64,000 nucleotides of DNA from an uncultured Oscillospiraceae bacterium. Lineage in GTDB: Bacteria > Bacillota > Clostridia > Oscillospirales > Oscillospiraceae. The DNA lies in the NCBI GenBank assembly GCA_947625045.1, contig CANQMW010000008.1, positions 36,486-100,485 on the forward strand. The letters run 5' to 3'. The position numbers and the translations under genes were made by a program. The notes beneath the pieces are model-generated. The model was not told where the DNA came from, searched no databases, and worked only from the letters and a program-made list of their open reading frames with translations. Shown in pieces: positions 16,699 to 26,184 of this stretch; position 1 is the stretch's first letter, and every line of letters begins with the position of its first letter.

Positions 16699-17549
16699 AA
16701 AAGATCGTGCTTTGTCCCAACGTCCAGCGGGACGGGGACTTTTCCTGCACGGCGGCGGTCAAGGCCATGCTGGAGGCGGAGGGCTGCCGCGTGGCGGTGA
16801 GCCCCGTCTGCGGCGAGCCAGATACGGTCCCGCCCTTTGGGACGGAGGAACTGGACAGCGCTTTGAATGGGGCGGATCTGCTGGTGACGCTGGGCGGCGA
16901 CGGGACCATATTGCGCATCGCGCCCCAGGTCATGGTCCACGACGCGCCCCTGGTGGGGGTGAACTTGGGCCACACGGGATTTCTCACGGAGCTGGACCGG
17001 GACAATACCGACCTTCTGAAAAAGGCGGCGGCGGGCGATTTTCGCATCGTGCCCCGGATGATGCTGGACGTGGAGATACGCCGGGGCGACCGGAGCGTAT
17101 TTTTCGACACGGCCCTGAACGACGCGGTGATCTCCGGCATCGTGCAGAACATACGGCTGCTGGCCAAGGGGGACGGTGACCGGATCCTCTCCTTCTCCGG
17201 GGACGGTATCATCGTCTCCTCGCCCACGGGCTCCACCGCTTATTCCATGGCGGCGGGCGGGCCCCTGGTGGAGCCGGGGGCGGAGGCCATCGTCCTGACG
17301 CCGGTATGCGCCCATATGCTGGCGGCCCGCTCCTTTGTGCTGGGCCCGGAGCGGGTGGTGACCATCCTTCCCGAGGACGTGAGCGAGGGCAGGCGGTGCG
17401 TGCTGAGCGTGGACGGCCGGGGGCTCATCGACCTGGCCGACGGGGACCAGGTCGTGGTAAAGAGATCGAAATATAAGCTCCTCATGGCCGATCTTGGCAC
17501 CAGGAGCTTTTATGAGACGGCATTCGATAAATTGGGGGAGAGAGCATGA
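16695..17549 (+). CDS. nadK: NAD kinase
   Basis: 284-residue NAD kinase making NADP from NAD and ATP. Diagnostic motifs are LLVTLGGDGTILRIA near residue 67, NLGHTGFLTELD, LNDAVISGI and SPTGSTAYSMAAGGPLVEPGAE. Length is standard. The start overlaps the tlyA stop and the stop overlaps the argR start, both as ATGA. Confidence 0.96.
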   Translation: MKKIVLCPNVQRDGDFSCTAAVKAMLEAEGCRVAVSPVCGEPDTVPPFGTEELDSALNGADLLVTLGGDGTILRIAPQVMVHDAPLVGVNLGHTGFLTELDRDNTDLLKKAAAGDFRIVPRMMLDVEIRRGDRSVFFDTALNDAVISGIVQNIRLLAKGDGDRILSFSGDGIIVSSPTGSTAYSMAAGGPLVEPGAEAIVLTPVCAHMLAARSFVLGPERVVTILPEDVSEGRRCVLSVDGRGLIDLADGDQVVVKRSKYKLLMADLGTRSFYETAFDKLGERA

Positions 17550-18001
17550 AGACTTCAAGACAGAGCGTGATCCTGGACATCATCGCCCAGGAGGACATCG
17601 AGACCCAGGGCCAGATGCTGGAGGCTCTCCAGGCCCGGGGCGTGAAGAGCACCCAGGCCACCGTGTCCCGGGACATCAAGGAGCTGCGTCTGGTCAAGGA
17701 GATCGGCCCCCAGGGCCGATACCGCTACACCCAGGCGGAGCAGGACGAGTCCAGCGAGGCCTCCCGCCGGCTGGAGGAGATCTTCCGGGAGGGCTGCGTG
17801 GGCTTTGACCATGCCCTGCACACCGTGGTTGTGAAGACCCTGCCCGGCCTTGCCAGCGCCGTGTGCGCCTCCATCGACGCCATGGGCGACGACACCATCC
17901 TGGGCTCCGTGGCCGGCGACGACACGGCCATCATCGTGCTGCGCAACGCCGCCGCGGCGGAGCGGCTGTGCGCCCAGCTGCGCCGGGCCTACAAGCGGTA
18001 A
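17546..18001 (+). CDS. argR: Arginine repressor ArgR/AhrC
   Basis: 151-residue arginine-responsive regulator. The N-terminal winged helix carries STQATVSRDIKELRLVKE (about residues 35-52). The C-terminal oligomerisation and arginine-binding domain has LPGLASAVCASIDAMGDDTILGSVAGDDTAIIVL. It sits between nadK and recN, as in Bacillus (ahrC). It probably controls arginine genes outside this window. Confidence 0.95.
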   Translation: MKTSRQSVILDIIAQEDIETQGQMLEALQARGVKSTQATVSRDIKELRLVKEIGPQGRYRYTQAEQDESSEASRRLEEIFREGCVGFDHALHTVVVKTLPGLASAVCASIDAMGDDTILGSVAGDDTAIIVLRNAAAAERLCAQLRRAYKR

Positions 18002-18014
18002 GGAGAGACGTAGG

Positions 18015-19703
18015 ATGCTCAGAAGCCTCCACATCGAGAATATCGCGGTGGTGGAGCGGGCCGACGTCCAGTTCCGGGAGGGACTGAACGTGCTGACCGG
18101 CGAGACGGGCGCGGGCAAATCCATCGTCATCGATGCCCTGTACGCCGTCACCGGCGGCCGCACCAGCCGGGAGCTGGTGCGCTCAGGGGCGGACAGGTGC
18201 CTGGCGGCGGCGGTGTTCGACGCGGACGCGGCTGTGGCCTGGTGCGAGGCCAACGGCGTGGAGCCGGAGGACGGGGTGCTGGTGGTCCAGCGTACCGTCA
18301 CCGCCGACGGCCGGGGCGCGTGCCGCGTCAACGGCGTGCCCGTGGCGGCCAGCCAGCTGCGCACATTGGGGGCGCTGCTGGTGGATATCCACGGCCAGAA
18401 TGACGGCCGGCAGCTCCTGGACGAGGGCCGGCATATCGACTACCTGGACGCCTTTGCCGCCGACGGGAAGGAGCTTGCCGCCTATAAGACCGCCTATGAG
18501 GCGTATCTCGCCAACGAGCGGGAGATAGAGCGCCTCACCATGGACGACGATTCCAGCCGCCGACTGGCGGAGAGCCTTACCTACCGGGTCCAGGAACTGG
18601 AGAAGGCGGCCCTGAAGGCCGGTGAGGAGGCGGAGCTGGAGGACCGGTCCGCGCTTCTTAGAAACGGCGAAAAGCTGCGGGAGGCGGCGGAGGGGGCGTT
18701 CACGGCCCTCTACGGCGACGAGCAGTCCGCCGTGGACCTGACCGGGTCCGCCCGGGGCTGGCTCAGCCGGGCCAAGGGCTGGAGCCAGGGCCTGGCGGAG
18801 GCGGATAAGCTGCTTTCTGAGGCGGAGGCCCTCTTGCAGGACGCCGCCGAGCACGTCCGGGACGTGCAGGACAGCCTGGACTTCTCCCCGGAGGAGTTCG
18901 ACCGGGTGGAGGGGAGATTGGCTCTGCTGCGGCGGCTGGAAAAGAAATTTAACTGCGCCGATGAGGCGGAATTGATAGCCCTCTATGATGAATCCGCCAG
19001 GCGCCTCGCCGAGATAGAGTACGGCGACGAGGCCCTGGAACGGCTCTACGAAAAGCGGGCGGCGCTGGAGAAAGATTGCCGGACCGCGGCGGAGAAGCTG
19101 ACCCGGGCCCGCCAAAAGGCGGCCCAGGAGCTGGCGAAAAGGGTGGTGCAGGAGCTCAAGGACCTCTCCATGCCGTCGGTGCGGTTCGTCACCGATATGC
19201 AGCCCCTTACCGCCAAGCCCGGCTTCGGGCCCAAGGGCGCCGACGAGGTGCGCTTTCTCATGAGCGCCAACGCGGGCGAGGAGCCGGGGCGCATCGCCAA
19301 GATCGCCTCCGGCGGCGAGCTGAGCCGCATCATGCTGGCTCTGAAGACCGTGTTCGGCCGGAACGACCCGGTGCCCACGGCGGTGTTCGACGAGATCGAC
19401 ACCGGCGTGTCCGGCGTGGCGGCCAGCCGGGTGGGGGAGAAACTGGCCCTCACGGGCATGCACCGGCAGGTGCTGTGCGTCAGCCACCTGCCCCAGATCG
19501 CGGCCATGGCCGACAGCCAGTACCTTATCGAGAAGTCCGAGCGGGACGGGCGGACCTATACCACCGTCACAGAGCTGGACCGGGCCGGACGGCGGCGGGA
19601 GATCGCCCGCCTCACCGGCGGCGACAATATAACCGAGACGACGACCGCCTCCGCCGAGGAGCAGCTCAACGCGGCGGACGCGTGGAAACAAAAACAGCAT
19701 TGA
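18015..19703 (+). CDS. recN: DNA repair protein RecN
   Basis: 562-residue SMC-like ATPase of double-strand break repair. Walker A LTGETGAGKSIVIDAL is at about residues 27-42, followed by DIHGQNDGRQLLDEGRHIDYLD, a coiled-coil middle (about 155-370) and the C-terminal ATPase half with KIASGGELSRIMLALK (signature) and VFDEIDTGVSG (Walker B). The start at 18015 follows AGGAGA by eight bases. Confidence 0.96.
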   Translation: MLRSLHIENIAVVERADVQFREGLNVLTGETGAGKSIVIDALYAVTGGRTSRELVRSGADRCLAAAVFDADAAVAWCEANGVEPEDGVLVVQRTVTADGRGACRVNGVPVAASQLRTLGALLVDIHGQNDGRQLLDEGRHIDYLDAFAADGKELAAYKTAYEAYLANEREIERLTMDDDSSRRLAESLTYRVQELEKAALKAGEEAELEDRSALLRNGEKLREAAEGAFTALYGDEQSAVDLTGSARGWLSRAKGWSQGLAEADKLLSEAEALLQDAAEHVRDVQDSLDFSPEEFDRVEGRLALLRRLEKKFNCADEAELIALYDESARRLAEIEYGDEALERLYEKRAALEKDCRTAAEKLTRARQKAAQELAKRVVQELKDLSMPSVRFVTDMQPLTAKPGFGPKGADEVRFLMSANAGEEPGRIAKIASGGELSRIMLALKTVFGRNDPVPTAVFDEIDTGVSGVAASRVGEKLALTGMHRQVLCVSHLPQIAAMADSQYLIEKSERDGRTYTTVTELDRAGRRREIARLTGGDNITETTTASAEEQLNAADAWKQKQH

Positions 19704-19716
19704 GGAGAACGGGAAC

Positions 19717-20943
19717 ATGACACTGTACGACGAACTTGTGGAGCGGGGCCTGATCGCCCAGGTGACGGATGAGGACAAGATTAAGGACCTCATCAACGAG
19801 GGAAAGGCCACCTTCTATATTGGCTTCGACTGCACGGCGGACAGCCTGACCGCCGGCCACTTCGTGACGCTTACCTTCATGAAGCGGCTGCAGCAGGCCG
19901 GCAACAAGCCCATCGCCCTCATCGGCGGCGGCACCACCATGATCGGCGACCCCTCGGGCCGCAGCGACATGCGCAAGATGCTCACCCGGGAGGCCATCGA
20001 CTACAACGCCCAGTGCTTCAAAAAGCAGATGGAGCGGTTCATCGACTTCGGCGAGGGCCCCGGCAAGGCCACCATGGTCAACAACGCCGACTGGCTGCTG
20101 AATCTCAACTACGTGGACCTGCTGCGGGAGGTGGGCGCCTGCTTTTCCGTGAACAACATGCTCCGGGCGGAGTGCTACAAACAGCGCATGGAGAAGGGCC
20201 TCTCCTTCCTGGAATTCAACTACATGATCATGCAGTCCTATGACTTCTACCACATGTTCCAGACCCTGGGCTGCAACATGCAGTTCGGCGGCAACGACCA
20301 GTGGAGCAACATGCTGGGCGGAACGGAGCTCATCCGTCGGAAGCTGGGCAAGGACGCCTACGCCATGACCGTGACGCTCCTGACCGACTCCAACGGCAAC
20401 AAGATGGGCAAGACCGCCGGCAACGCCGTGTGGCTGGACCCCAACAAGACCAGCCCCTACGACTTCTACCAGTACTGGCGCAACGTGGGGGACGAGGACG
20501 TGATGAACTGCATCCGCATGCTCACGTTCCTGCCCATGGAGCAGATCAGGGAGATGGACACCTGGCGGGACCAGAAGCTCAACGAGGCCAAGGAGATATT
20601 GGCCTACGAGCTCACCAAGATGGTCCACGGCGAGGAGGAAGCCGCCAAGGCCCAAAATGCCGCGAAGGCCCTCTTCGGCGCCGGGGACCACGGGGAGATG
20701 CCCGTAACGGAGCTTAGTGAGGCCGATCTCACCGACGGCGCCATAGATATCAAGGTCCTGCTGGTGAAGGCGGGGCTCGTCAAGTCCAACTCCGAGGCCC
20801 GGCAGAACATCGCCCAGGGGGGCGTCACCCTGGACGGGGAGAAGGTCACGGATATGTTCCTGGCCGTCCCGGCGGAGAAACTCAAGGAGGGCGTGCTCCT
20901 GAAGCGGGGCAAGAAGAGCTTCCGCAAGGTGGTTTTGAAATAA
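19717..20943 (+). CDS. tyrS: Tyrosyl-tRNA synthetase
   Basis: 408-residue class I synthetase. The HIGH-like motif is TAGH at about residue 46 within GFDCTADSLTAGHF, and the KMSKS-like loop is KMGKT near residue 229. GGGTTMIGDPSGRSDMRKML and GGNDQWSNMLGG are typical of TyrRS, and a C-terminal S4 domain covers about 340-405. The ribosome site TTGAGGAGAACGG precedes the ATG. No T-box leader is present; the gene follows recN by only 13 bases. Confidence 0.95.
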   Translation: MTLYDELVERGLIAQVTDEDKIKDLINEGKATFYIGFDCTADSLTAGHFVTLTFMKRLQQAGNKPIALIGGGTTMIGDPSGRSDMRKMLTREAIDYNAQCFKKQMERFIDFGEGPGKATMVNNADWLLNLNYVDLLREVGACFSVNNMLRAECYKQRMEKGLSFLEFNYMIMQSYDFYHMFQTLGCNMQFGGNDQWSNMLGGTELIRRKLGKDAYAMTVTLLTDSNGNKMGKTAGNAVWLDPNKTSPYDFYQYWRNVGDEDVMNCIRMLTFLPMEQIREMDTWRDQKLNEAKEILAYELTKMVHGEEEAAKAQNAAKALFGAGDHGEMPVTELSEADLTDGAIDIKVLLVKAGLVKSNSEARQNIAQGGVTLDGEKVTDMFLAVPAEKLKEGVLLKRGKKSFRKVVLK

Positions 20944-20981
20944 GTTACAGGCAATTTAAAAGGTAAAATTGTTAAAGATTC

Positions 20982-21027
20982 ATGATGTCGATGCGCGGTT
21001 TTTGGAGAAACTGTGCATTGACATCAT
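20982..21027 (+). promoter_or_regulatory. Inverted repeat overlapping the trpX-type promoter
   Basis: Arms ATGATGTCGATGC (20982-20994) and GCATTGACATCAT (21015-21027) pair over 13 bases with one G-T pair and a 20-base loop. The right arm contains the -35 TTGACA of the next promoter. It may be a tyrS terminator (TGTTTT follows), an operator for the importer, or both. Confidence 0.7.
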
Positions 21028-21046
21028 TGTTTTAAAGTAATAAAAT
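21018..21046 (+). promoter_or_regulatory. Promoter of TrpXYZ-type importer
   Basis: TTGACA at 21018-21023, 17 bases, TAAAAT at 21041-21046: a near-consensus sigma-A promoter, 65 bases upstream of the binding-protein start. The -35 lies inside the inverted repeat, so anything bound to that repeat would block transcription. Confidence 0.8.
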
Positions 21047-21110
21047 TTCAACGTACATAATGGACGGGCACGTATGCCCGCCGGAATATGAGTTGAAAGG
21101 AAACACCGCA

Positions 21111-22079
21111 ATGAAGAAAACTCTTGCTATCGCTCTGGCCCTCGTCATGGTCCTGGCCCTGTCCGCCACGGCTTTTGCCGCCGAGGAGCCCTACAAAGTC
21201 GGCATCTGCCAACTGGTGCCCCACGTGGCGCTAGACGCCGCCACCGAAGGCTTCCAGGACGCCCTGAAGGAGATCCTGGGTGAGGACGCCGTGGAGTTCG
21301 ATTATCAGAACGCCGCCAATGACCCCGCCACCTGCGCCACCATCGCCAACGCCTTTGTATCCGAGGGCGTGGACCTGATCATGGCCAACGCCACCCCGGC
21401 CCTGCAGGCCGCCGCTGCCGCCACCGCCGACATCCCCGTGCTGGGCACCTCCGTCACCGAGTACGGCGTGGCCCTGGGCATCGAGGACTTCGACGGCACC
21501 GTGGGCACCAACGTCTCCGGCACCTCCGACCTGGCCCCTCTGGACCAGCAGGCCGCGATGATCCAGGAGTGGTATCCCGATGCCGAGAAGGTTGGCTTGG
21601 TCTACTGCTCCAACGAGGCCAACAGCCAGTACCAGGTGGACACCGTCCAGGCCTTCCTGGAGGAACTGGGCTACACCGCTACGCAGTACGCCTTCTCTGA
21701 CTCCAACGATATGGCTGCCGTCGTGCAGACCGCCGCGGACGAGTCCGACGTGCTCTACATCCCCACCGACAACACCGCTGCCTCCAACACCGGCATCGTG
21801 GACAACATCTGCCACGGCAAGATCCCTGTGTTCTGCGGCGAGGAGGGCATCTGCGCCGGCTGCGGCGTGGCCACCCTGTCCATCAGCTACTATGACCTGG
21901 GCTATGCCACCGGCGAGATGGCTGCCAAGATCCTGACCGGCGAGGAAGACATTACCGAGACCCCCATCGGCTATGCCGCCACCTTCACTCCCAAGTACAA
22001 CGAGGCCATCTGCGCCGACCTGGGCGTGACCCCTCCCGAGGGCTATGAGGCCATCGAGGTGGAGCCCGCTGCCGAGTAA
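21111..22079 (+). CDS. ABC importer substrate-binding protein (TrpX/DUF534 family)
   Basis: 322-residue exported binding protein of the TrpX/YtrF-like ABC_sub_bind family, a type 1 periplasmic-binding fold. The signal peptide is residues 1-23, ending ATAFA|AE, with no lipobox cysteine. Family pattern: VGICQLVPHVALDAATEGFQ, then ANATPALQAAAAATADIPV and GLVYCSNEANSQYQVD. It heads a three-gene operon with permease and ATPase. Characterised relatives handle tryptophan or tyrosine; the adjacent tyrS hints at an aromatic amino acid, but that is inference. The start at 21111 follows GAAAGGA. Confidence 0.88.
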   Translation: MKKTLAIALALVMVLALSATAFAAEEPYKVGICQLVPHVALDAATEGFQDALKEILGEDAVEFDYQNAANDPATCATIANAFVSEGVDLIMANATPALQAAAAATADIPVLGTSVTEYGVALGIEDFDGTVGTNVSGTSDLAPLDQQAAMIQEWYPDAEKVGLVYCSNEANSQYQVDTVQAFLEELGYTATQYAFSDSNDMAAVVQTAADESDVLYIPTDNTAASNTGIVDNICHGKIPVFCGEEGICAGCGVATLSISYYDLGYATGEMAAKILTGEEDITETPIGYAATFTPKYNEAICADLGVTPPEGYEAIEVEPAAE

Positions 22080-22111
22080 GGCAGAATAAGACAACGCATT
22101 TTTGCAGCATA

Positions 22112-22145
22112 ACAGCGGAAAAGGACTTTCCTTTTCCGCTGTTTT
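22112..22145 (+). terminator. Stem-loop between binding protein and permease
   Basis: ACAGCGGAAAAGG and CCTTTTCCGCTGT form a perfect 13-base stem with a five-base loop and a following TTTT. It lies between the binding-protein stop and the permease start, so it probably acts as a partial terminator and 3' stabiliser giving excess binding protein. Confidence 0.85.
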
Positions 22146-22221
22146 CTGATATACTATCGACGCTTATACACTTCATTTGCGGGCACACCCCCCGCGGAAC
22201 AAAAATAAGGGGGAATCATTC

Positions 22222-23178
22222 ATGGGCGGCTTCATCAGCGCCTTGCCGGGCGCCATCTCCCAGGGCCTTATCTGGGGCATCATGGCCATCGGCGTTTACA
22301 TCACCTTCAAGATCCTGGACATCGCCGATCTGACGGTGGACGGCTCCTTCTGCACCGGCGGTGCCACCTTCGTGGTGCTGTTCGGCTCCGGCGTGCCGGT
22401 CCCCGTGGCCCTGCTGGCCGCCTTTGGCGTGGGGCTGCTGGCGGGTCTCGCCACCGGCCTTCTGCACACTCTCTGCGGTATCCCCGCCATCCTGGCCGGT
22501 ATCCTGACCCAGCTGGGTCTGTGGAGCGTGAACCTGGCCATCATGGGCATGAAGGCCAACGTGTCCATCAACGTGATCGACGTGAACAACCTCAACAAGC
22601 TGTGGGTTTCCCTGCGGTTCGTGCAGGACGTGGCCAAGGGCTCCCGGCCCTTTTATCAGCACCCCATCTTCGTGGTGGGCCTGTTCACCGTCGGCGTCAT
22701 CCTGCTTCTCTATTGGTTCTTCGGCACGGAGATCGGCTGCTCCCTGCGCGCCACCGGCGCCAACGGCAATATGGCCCGGGCCCAGGGCATCAACACCGAC
22801 GTGGCGAAGGTGCTGGGCCTGATGATCTCCAACGGCCTGGTGGCCCTCAGCGGCGCGCTTCTGAGCCAGTATCAGAGCTTCGCCGACTCCAGCATGGGCA
22901 AGGGCGCCATCGTCATCGGCCTGGCCGCCGTCATCATCGGCGAGGCGCTGTTCTCCAAGATATTCCGCAACTTCGCCCTCACGCTTTTGAGCGTGTCCCT
23001 GGGCGCGGTCATCTACTACGCCGTCATCCAGGCGGTCATCAGCCTCAGCAATATCAACACCAACTACCTGAAGCTCATTTCCGCCTGCATCGTGGCGATC
23101 TTCCTGTCGGTGCCCTATTGGAAGGGCAAGTATTTCGCCAAGCCCGTGAAGAGGGAGGAGGTGTCCACCGATGCTTGA
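22222..23178 (+). CDS. ABC importer permease (TrpY-type)
   Basis: 318-residue inner-membrane permease of the branched-chain/TrpY type, with about eight to nine hydrophobic segments and the motif LRATGANGNMARAQGINTD that contacts the ATPase. It begins with GAISQGLIWGIMAIGVYITFKILDIADLTVDGSF, typical of the family. The start at 22222 follows AAGGGGGAATCATTC; an upstream in-frame start lacks a ribosome site. It overlaps the ATPase gene by eight bases. Confidence 0.9.
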   Translation: MGGFISALPGAISQGLIWGIMAIGVYITFKILDIADLTVDGSFCTGGATFVVLFGSGVPVPVALLAAFGVGLLAGLATGLLHTLCGIPAILAGILTQLGLWSVNLAIMGMKANVSINVIDVNNLNKLWVSLRFVQDVAKGSRPFYQHPIFVVGLFTVGVILLLYWFFGTEIGCSLRATGANGNMARAQGINTDVAKVLGLMISNGLVALSGALLSQYQSFADSSMGKGAIVIGLAAVIIGEALFSKIFRNFALTLLSVSLGAVIYYAVIQAVISLSNINTNYLKLISACIVAIFLSVPYWKGKYFAKPVKREEVSTDA

Positions 23179-23965
23179 ACTGAAAGGCGTCTATAAGACC
23201 TTCAACCCCGGCACGGTCAACGAAAAGCGGGCCCTTCGGGGCCTGGAACTGAGCCTCAAAGAGGGCGACTTCGTCACCGTCATCGGCTCCAACGGTGCGG
23301 GCAAATCCACCGCCCTGAACGCAATCGCGGGCGTGTGGCCCATCGACGCCGGCTCCATCGTCATCGACGGCCAGGACGTGACGGGCCTGCCCGAGTACAA
23401 GCGGGCCAAGTTCCTGGGCCGCGTGTTCCAGGACCCCATGACCGGCACCGCCGCCACCATGCAGATCGAGGAGAACTTGGCCCTGGCCCTGCGGCGGGGT
23501 GATAGGCGCACCCTGCGCTCCGGCATCACCAAGAAGGAACGGGACATGTTCCGGGAGATGCTGAAGACCCTGGATCTGGGGCTGGAAGACCGCATGACCA
23601 CGAAGGTGGGGCTCCTCTCCGGCGGCCAGCGCCAGGCGCTGACGTTGCTCATGGCGACGCTCAAAAAGCCCAAGCTGCTCCTTCTGGACGAGCACACCGC
23701 GGCATTGGACCCCAAGACGGCGGAAAAGGTTCTGAACACCACCGACCGGGTCATCAAGGAACACAACCTGACCGCGTTCATGGTCACCCACAACATGAAG
23801 GACGCCATCGCCCACGGCAACCGGCTCATCATGATGAACGAGGGAAAGATCATCCTGGACATCGGCGAGGAGGAGAAGAAGGGCCTGACCATGAAGGACC
23901 TGCTGGACAAATTCGCCGAGCTCTCCGGCAGCAGCATCCAAAGCGACAAAGTCCTCTTGGCATAA
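23171..23965 (+). CDS. ABC importer ATP-binding protein (TrpZ-type)
   Basis: 264-residue ATPase. Walker A GSNGAGKSTALNAI is near residues 37-50, signature LSGGQRQALTLLMA near 153 and Walker B LLLLDEHTAALDPKTA just after. It drives the permease encoded upstream and ends the operon. It is followed by a bidirectional terminator shared with the convergent GH42 gene. Confidence 0.93.
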   Translation: MLELKGVYKTFNPGTVNEKRALRGLELSLKEGDFVTVIGSNGAGKSTALNAIAGVWPIDAGSIVIDGQDVTGLPEYKRAKFLGRVFQDPMTGTAATMQIEENLALALRRGDRRTLRSGITKKERDMFREMLKTLDLGLEDRMTTKVGLLSGGQRQALTLLMATLKKPKLLLLDEHTAALDPKTAEKVLNTTDRVIKEHNLTAFMVTHNMKDAIAHGNRLIMMNEGKIILDIGEEEKKGLTMKDLLDKFAELSGSSIQSDKVLLA

Positions 23966-23981
23966 GACTGAACAAACTAAA

Positions 23982-24009
23982 AACCCGGAACAGCGTGCTG
24001 TTCCGGGTT
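23982..24009. terminator. Bidirectional terminator
   Basis: AACCCGGAACAGC and GCTGTTCCGGGTT form a 13-base stem with a two-base loop; A-run on the left, T-run on the right. It separates convergent genes ending at 23965 (+) and 24013 (-). Confidence 0.93.
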
Positions 24010-24012
24010 TTC

Positions 24013-26019
24013 TTAATGCTCTAATATGGCCGCGCCCCAGGGGGGCAGGGGGAAGGGCTCGTCCGTGGCGATGGGTTTGCCATCGGGGAGGAATGTCCCG
24101 GCGGGGTGAGGGATATCCACAGCAAGGCTCTCGTCGGAGAGGTTGAGATAGAAGAGGATATGCTTTCCGTCGGGAGCGACGCCCCGCTTCACGATCAGAG
24201 GGAACCGGGCAGGGCCCACGTCCACGCCAAGCTGGGGCAGCAGGGCTTCCAGCACGGTGTCCAATACGGCGGGGGAGAAGCAGCAGGCGAGATAGGCCGC
24301 CCGGCCCTTGCCGTAGTCGTTCACCGTCACGGCGGGGACGCCGCCCCACTCCGGGTGGCGGTAAGTGCACAGGGCCCGGGCCGTGGTGAGTTCCGGCAGT
24401 TCCATCCAGTCCGTGACGGCGGTGTCATCGGGGAGAGGGATGACATCTGAGGTCAGAACTACGCCCTCCGGCTTGGTGAAACGGTCATAGGTAAGGCCCA
24501 GGCACTTTGTGAGCATGTGGGGCTGGGCGTCGTGGTATATCTTGAGGTGCCCGTCAGCAAAGCCGGTGCGGAAGGCGGCCAGGATATGGCCGCCTTCTTT
24601 TACATAGGCATCCACGGCCGCCAGCAGGTCCTCAGGTGCGGCATAGAGGCAGGGGAGGACAATGAGGTCATAGGCGGAGAAGTCCCGCTCCGCGTCGGAG
24701 ATGACGTCATACTCCACGTTCAGCCGGTACAGGCTGTCGACGAGCCACCGGAGAAAGTCGCTGTAGTTTTTGTCCGCCGTCTCACCGGGGGCACAGGCGG
24801 GGAACCAGTTGAGGCCCGCGTGGGAGCGGGTGCTCACCATGACGGCCACCCGGTTTTCCTTGCGCATACCCAATAGATAGGGGGACAGGGCGGCCATCTC
24901 CCGGCCCAGGGCGGCCGCCTCCCGGTATGTCTCCCCGGGGGCCAGGTCGTGGCTCAGCACGCCCTTCCAGTAGCTCTCGATGGCGTTGTGGATGCTGTGC
25001 CAGTGCCAGTATTCCACGCCCTGGGCGCCGCCTGCCAGGTGGGCCATGGCCTGGAGCCGGAGCTGGCCGGGGTAGGGCAGCCACCCGAGATTGCCCTGGG
25101 CCTGGGTCTCCAGGACCAGATAGGGGGCCTTTTTGAGGCCGTAGGCCAAGGCGCCGCCAAAGGCGATCTCCGCGCCGGTGAGGCGGCTCTCGCTGGGATG
25201 ATAGATGTCGCATCCGGCGATGTCCACCGACGCCGCAGCGTCGAACTGGTCCGCCTCCGGCTGCAGGCCGAAGGAATATCCCCGCCACTCAAAGTCGAAG
25301 TTGTGGGTCACGAACTGGTCCGGGCGCCTGTACTCGTCCACGATGGCGCGCTGCCAGGAGAGGAACTCCGTCACCAGATGGCGCTGGAAGGCCTGATACT
25401 CCGCGCCAAGGCTCGCGTTGATCGTCCCCCGCACGTCGGGCAGGTCGTTCCAGTCGCTGATGGAATTGGACCAGTAGGCAAGACCCATCTCCGCGTTTAA
25501 GTATTCCACCGTGCCGAAGCTGTCCTTGAGCCATTCCCTGAACAGTGCCTGGGCCCGGGGGGAGCAGGTGTCGTAGGGCTTCGTCTCGTTGTCCAGCTGG
25601 TATCCGATGACGGCGGGGTGGCCGCTCACCGCCTCCAGAAGTGCGCGGATGACGCGTTCCGCGTGGAAACGGTAGCCGGGATGGGTGATGTCGAAGTTCT
25701 GCCGGGGGCCATAGCGGCAGGGGCCGCTATGGGTGTCGGCGAGGATATCCGGGTACTTTTTCGCCAGCCACGGGGGGATGGCATAGGTGGGCGTGCCCAC
25801 GATGACGGATATACCGCGGCGATGGGCGGCGTCTAGGACCCGTTTAAGGAGGGAAAAGTCGAATTCCCCGTCCCGGGGCTCCCAGGTGCTCCACGCGGAC
25901 TCTGCCGCGCGGATGAGGTTGAAGCCCGCCGCGGCCATCAGCTCCATGTCCTTTTCTATGCGGTCTCCCGGCATGTACTCGGCATAATAGGCCGCGCCGA
26001 ACAGCAGCTTATCCGGCAT
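24013..26019 (-). CDS. Beta-galactosidase, GH42
   Basis: 668-residue intracellular beta-galactosidase of glycoside hydrolase family 42. The TIM barrel carries the acid/base Glu in YQLDNETKPYD (E145) and the likely nucleophile in APYLVLETQAQG (E304). Trimerisation and C-terminal beta domains follow. No signal peptide. The start at 26019 is set by GGGAGGTGGCG; an upstream in-frame ATG adds 27 unconserved residues. Together with the divergent CUT1 importer and the GH53 gene, it probably removes galactose from imported beta-1,4-galacto-oligosaccharides, as GanA does in Bacillus subtilis. Confidence 0.94.
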   Translation of the reverse strand: MPDKLLFGAAYYAEYMPGDRIEKDMELMAAAGFNLIRAAESAWSTWEPRDGEFDFSLLKRVLDAAHRRGISVIVGTPTYAIPPWLAKKYPDILADTHSGPCRYGPRQNFDITHPGYRFHAERVIRALLEAVSGHPAVIGYQLDNETKPYDTCSPRAQALFREWLKDSFGTVEYLNAEMGLAYWSNSISDWNDLPDVRGTINASLGAEYQAFQRHLVTEFLSWQRAIVDEYRRPDQFVTHNFDFEWRGYSFGLQPEADQFDAAASVDIAGCDIYHPSESRLTGAEIAFGGALAYGLKKAPYLVLETQAQGNLGWLPYPGQLRLQAMAHLAGGAQGVEYWHWHSIHNAIESYWKGVLSHDLAPGETYREAAALGREMAALSPYLLGMRKENRVAVMVSTRSHAGLNWFPACAPGETADKNYSDFLRWLVDSLYRLNVEYDVISDAERDFSAYDLIVLPCLYAAPEDLLAAVDAYVKEGGHILAAFRTGFADGHLKIYHDAQPHMLTKCLGLTYDRFTKPEGVVLTSDVIPLPDDTAVTDWMELPELTTARALCTYRHPEWGGVPAVTVNDYGKGRAAYLACCFSPAVLDTVLEALLPQLGVDVGPARFPLIVKRGVAPDGKHILFYLNLSDESLAVDIPHPAGTFLPDGKPIATDEPFPLPPWGAAILEH

Positions 26020-26134
26020 CTCGCCACCTCCCAAGATGGTCTTGAAACTGTCAACAGGATAGTACGGCGGGGAAGGGGAATTCAATAGGGCAAAGTGCAA
26101 AAAAATATTAAAGATTCTTGTTGCAATTCGTAGA

Positions 26135-26163
26135 TTGACAACAAAAACTGAGACTGTTATACT
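26135..26163 (+). promoter_or_regulatory. Promoter of galactan importer operon
   Basis: TTGACA at 26135-26140, 17 bases, TATACT at 26158-26163: strong sigma-A promoter. Transcription would start near 26170, directly before the two palindromes. Confidence 0.85.
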
Positions 26164-26184
26164 TTAAACAAACATAGTCTGCGG

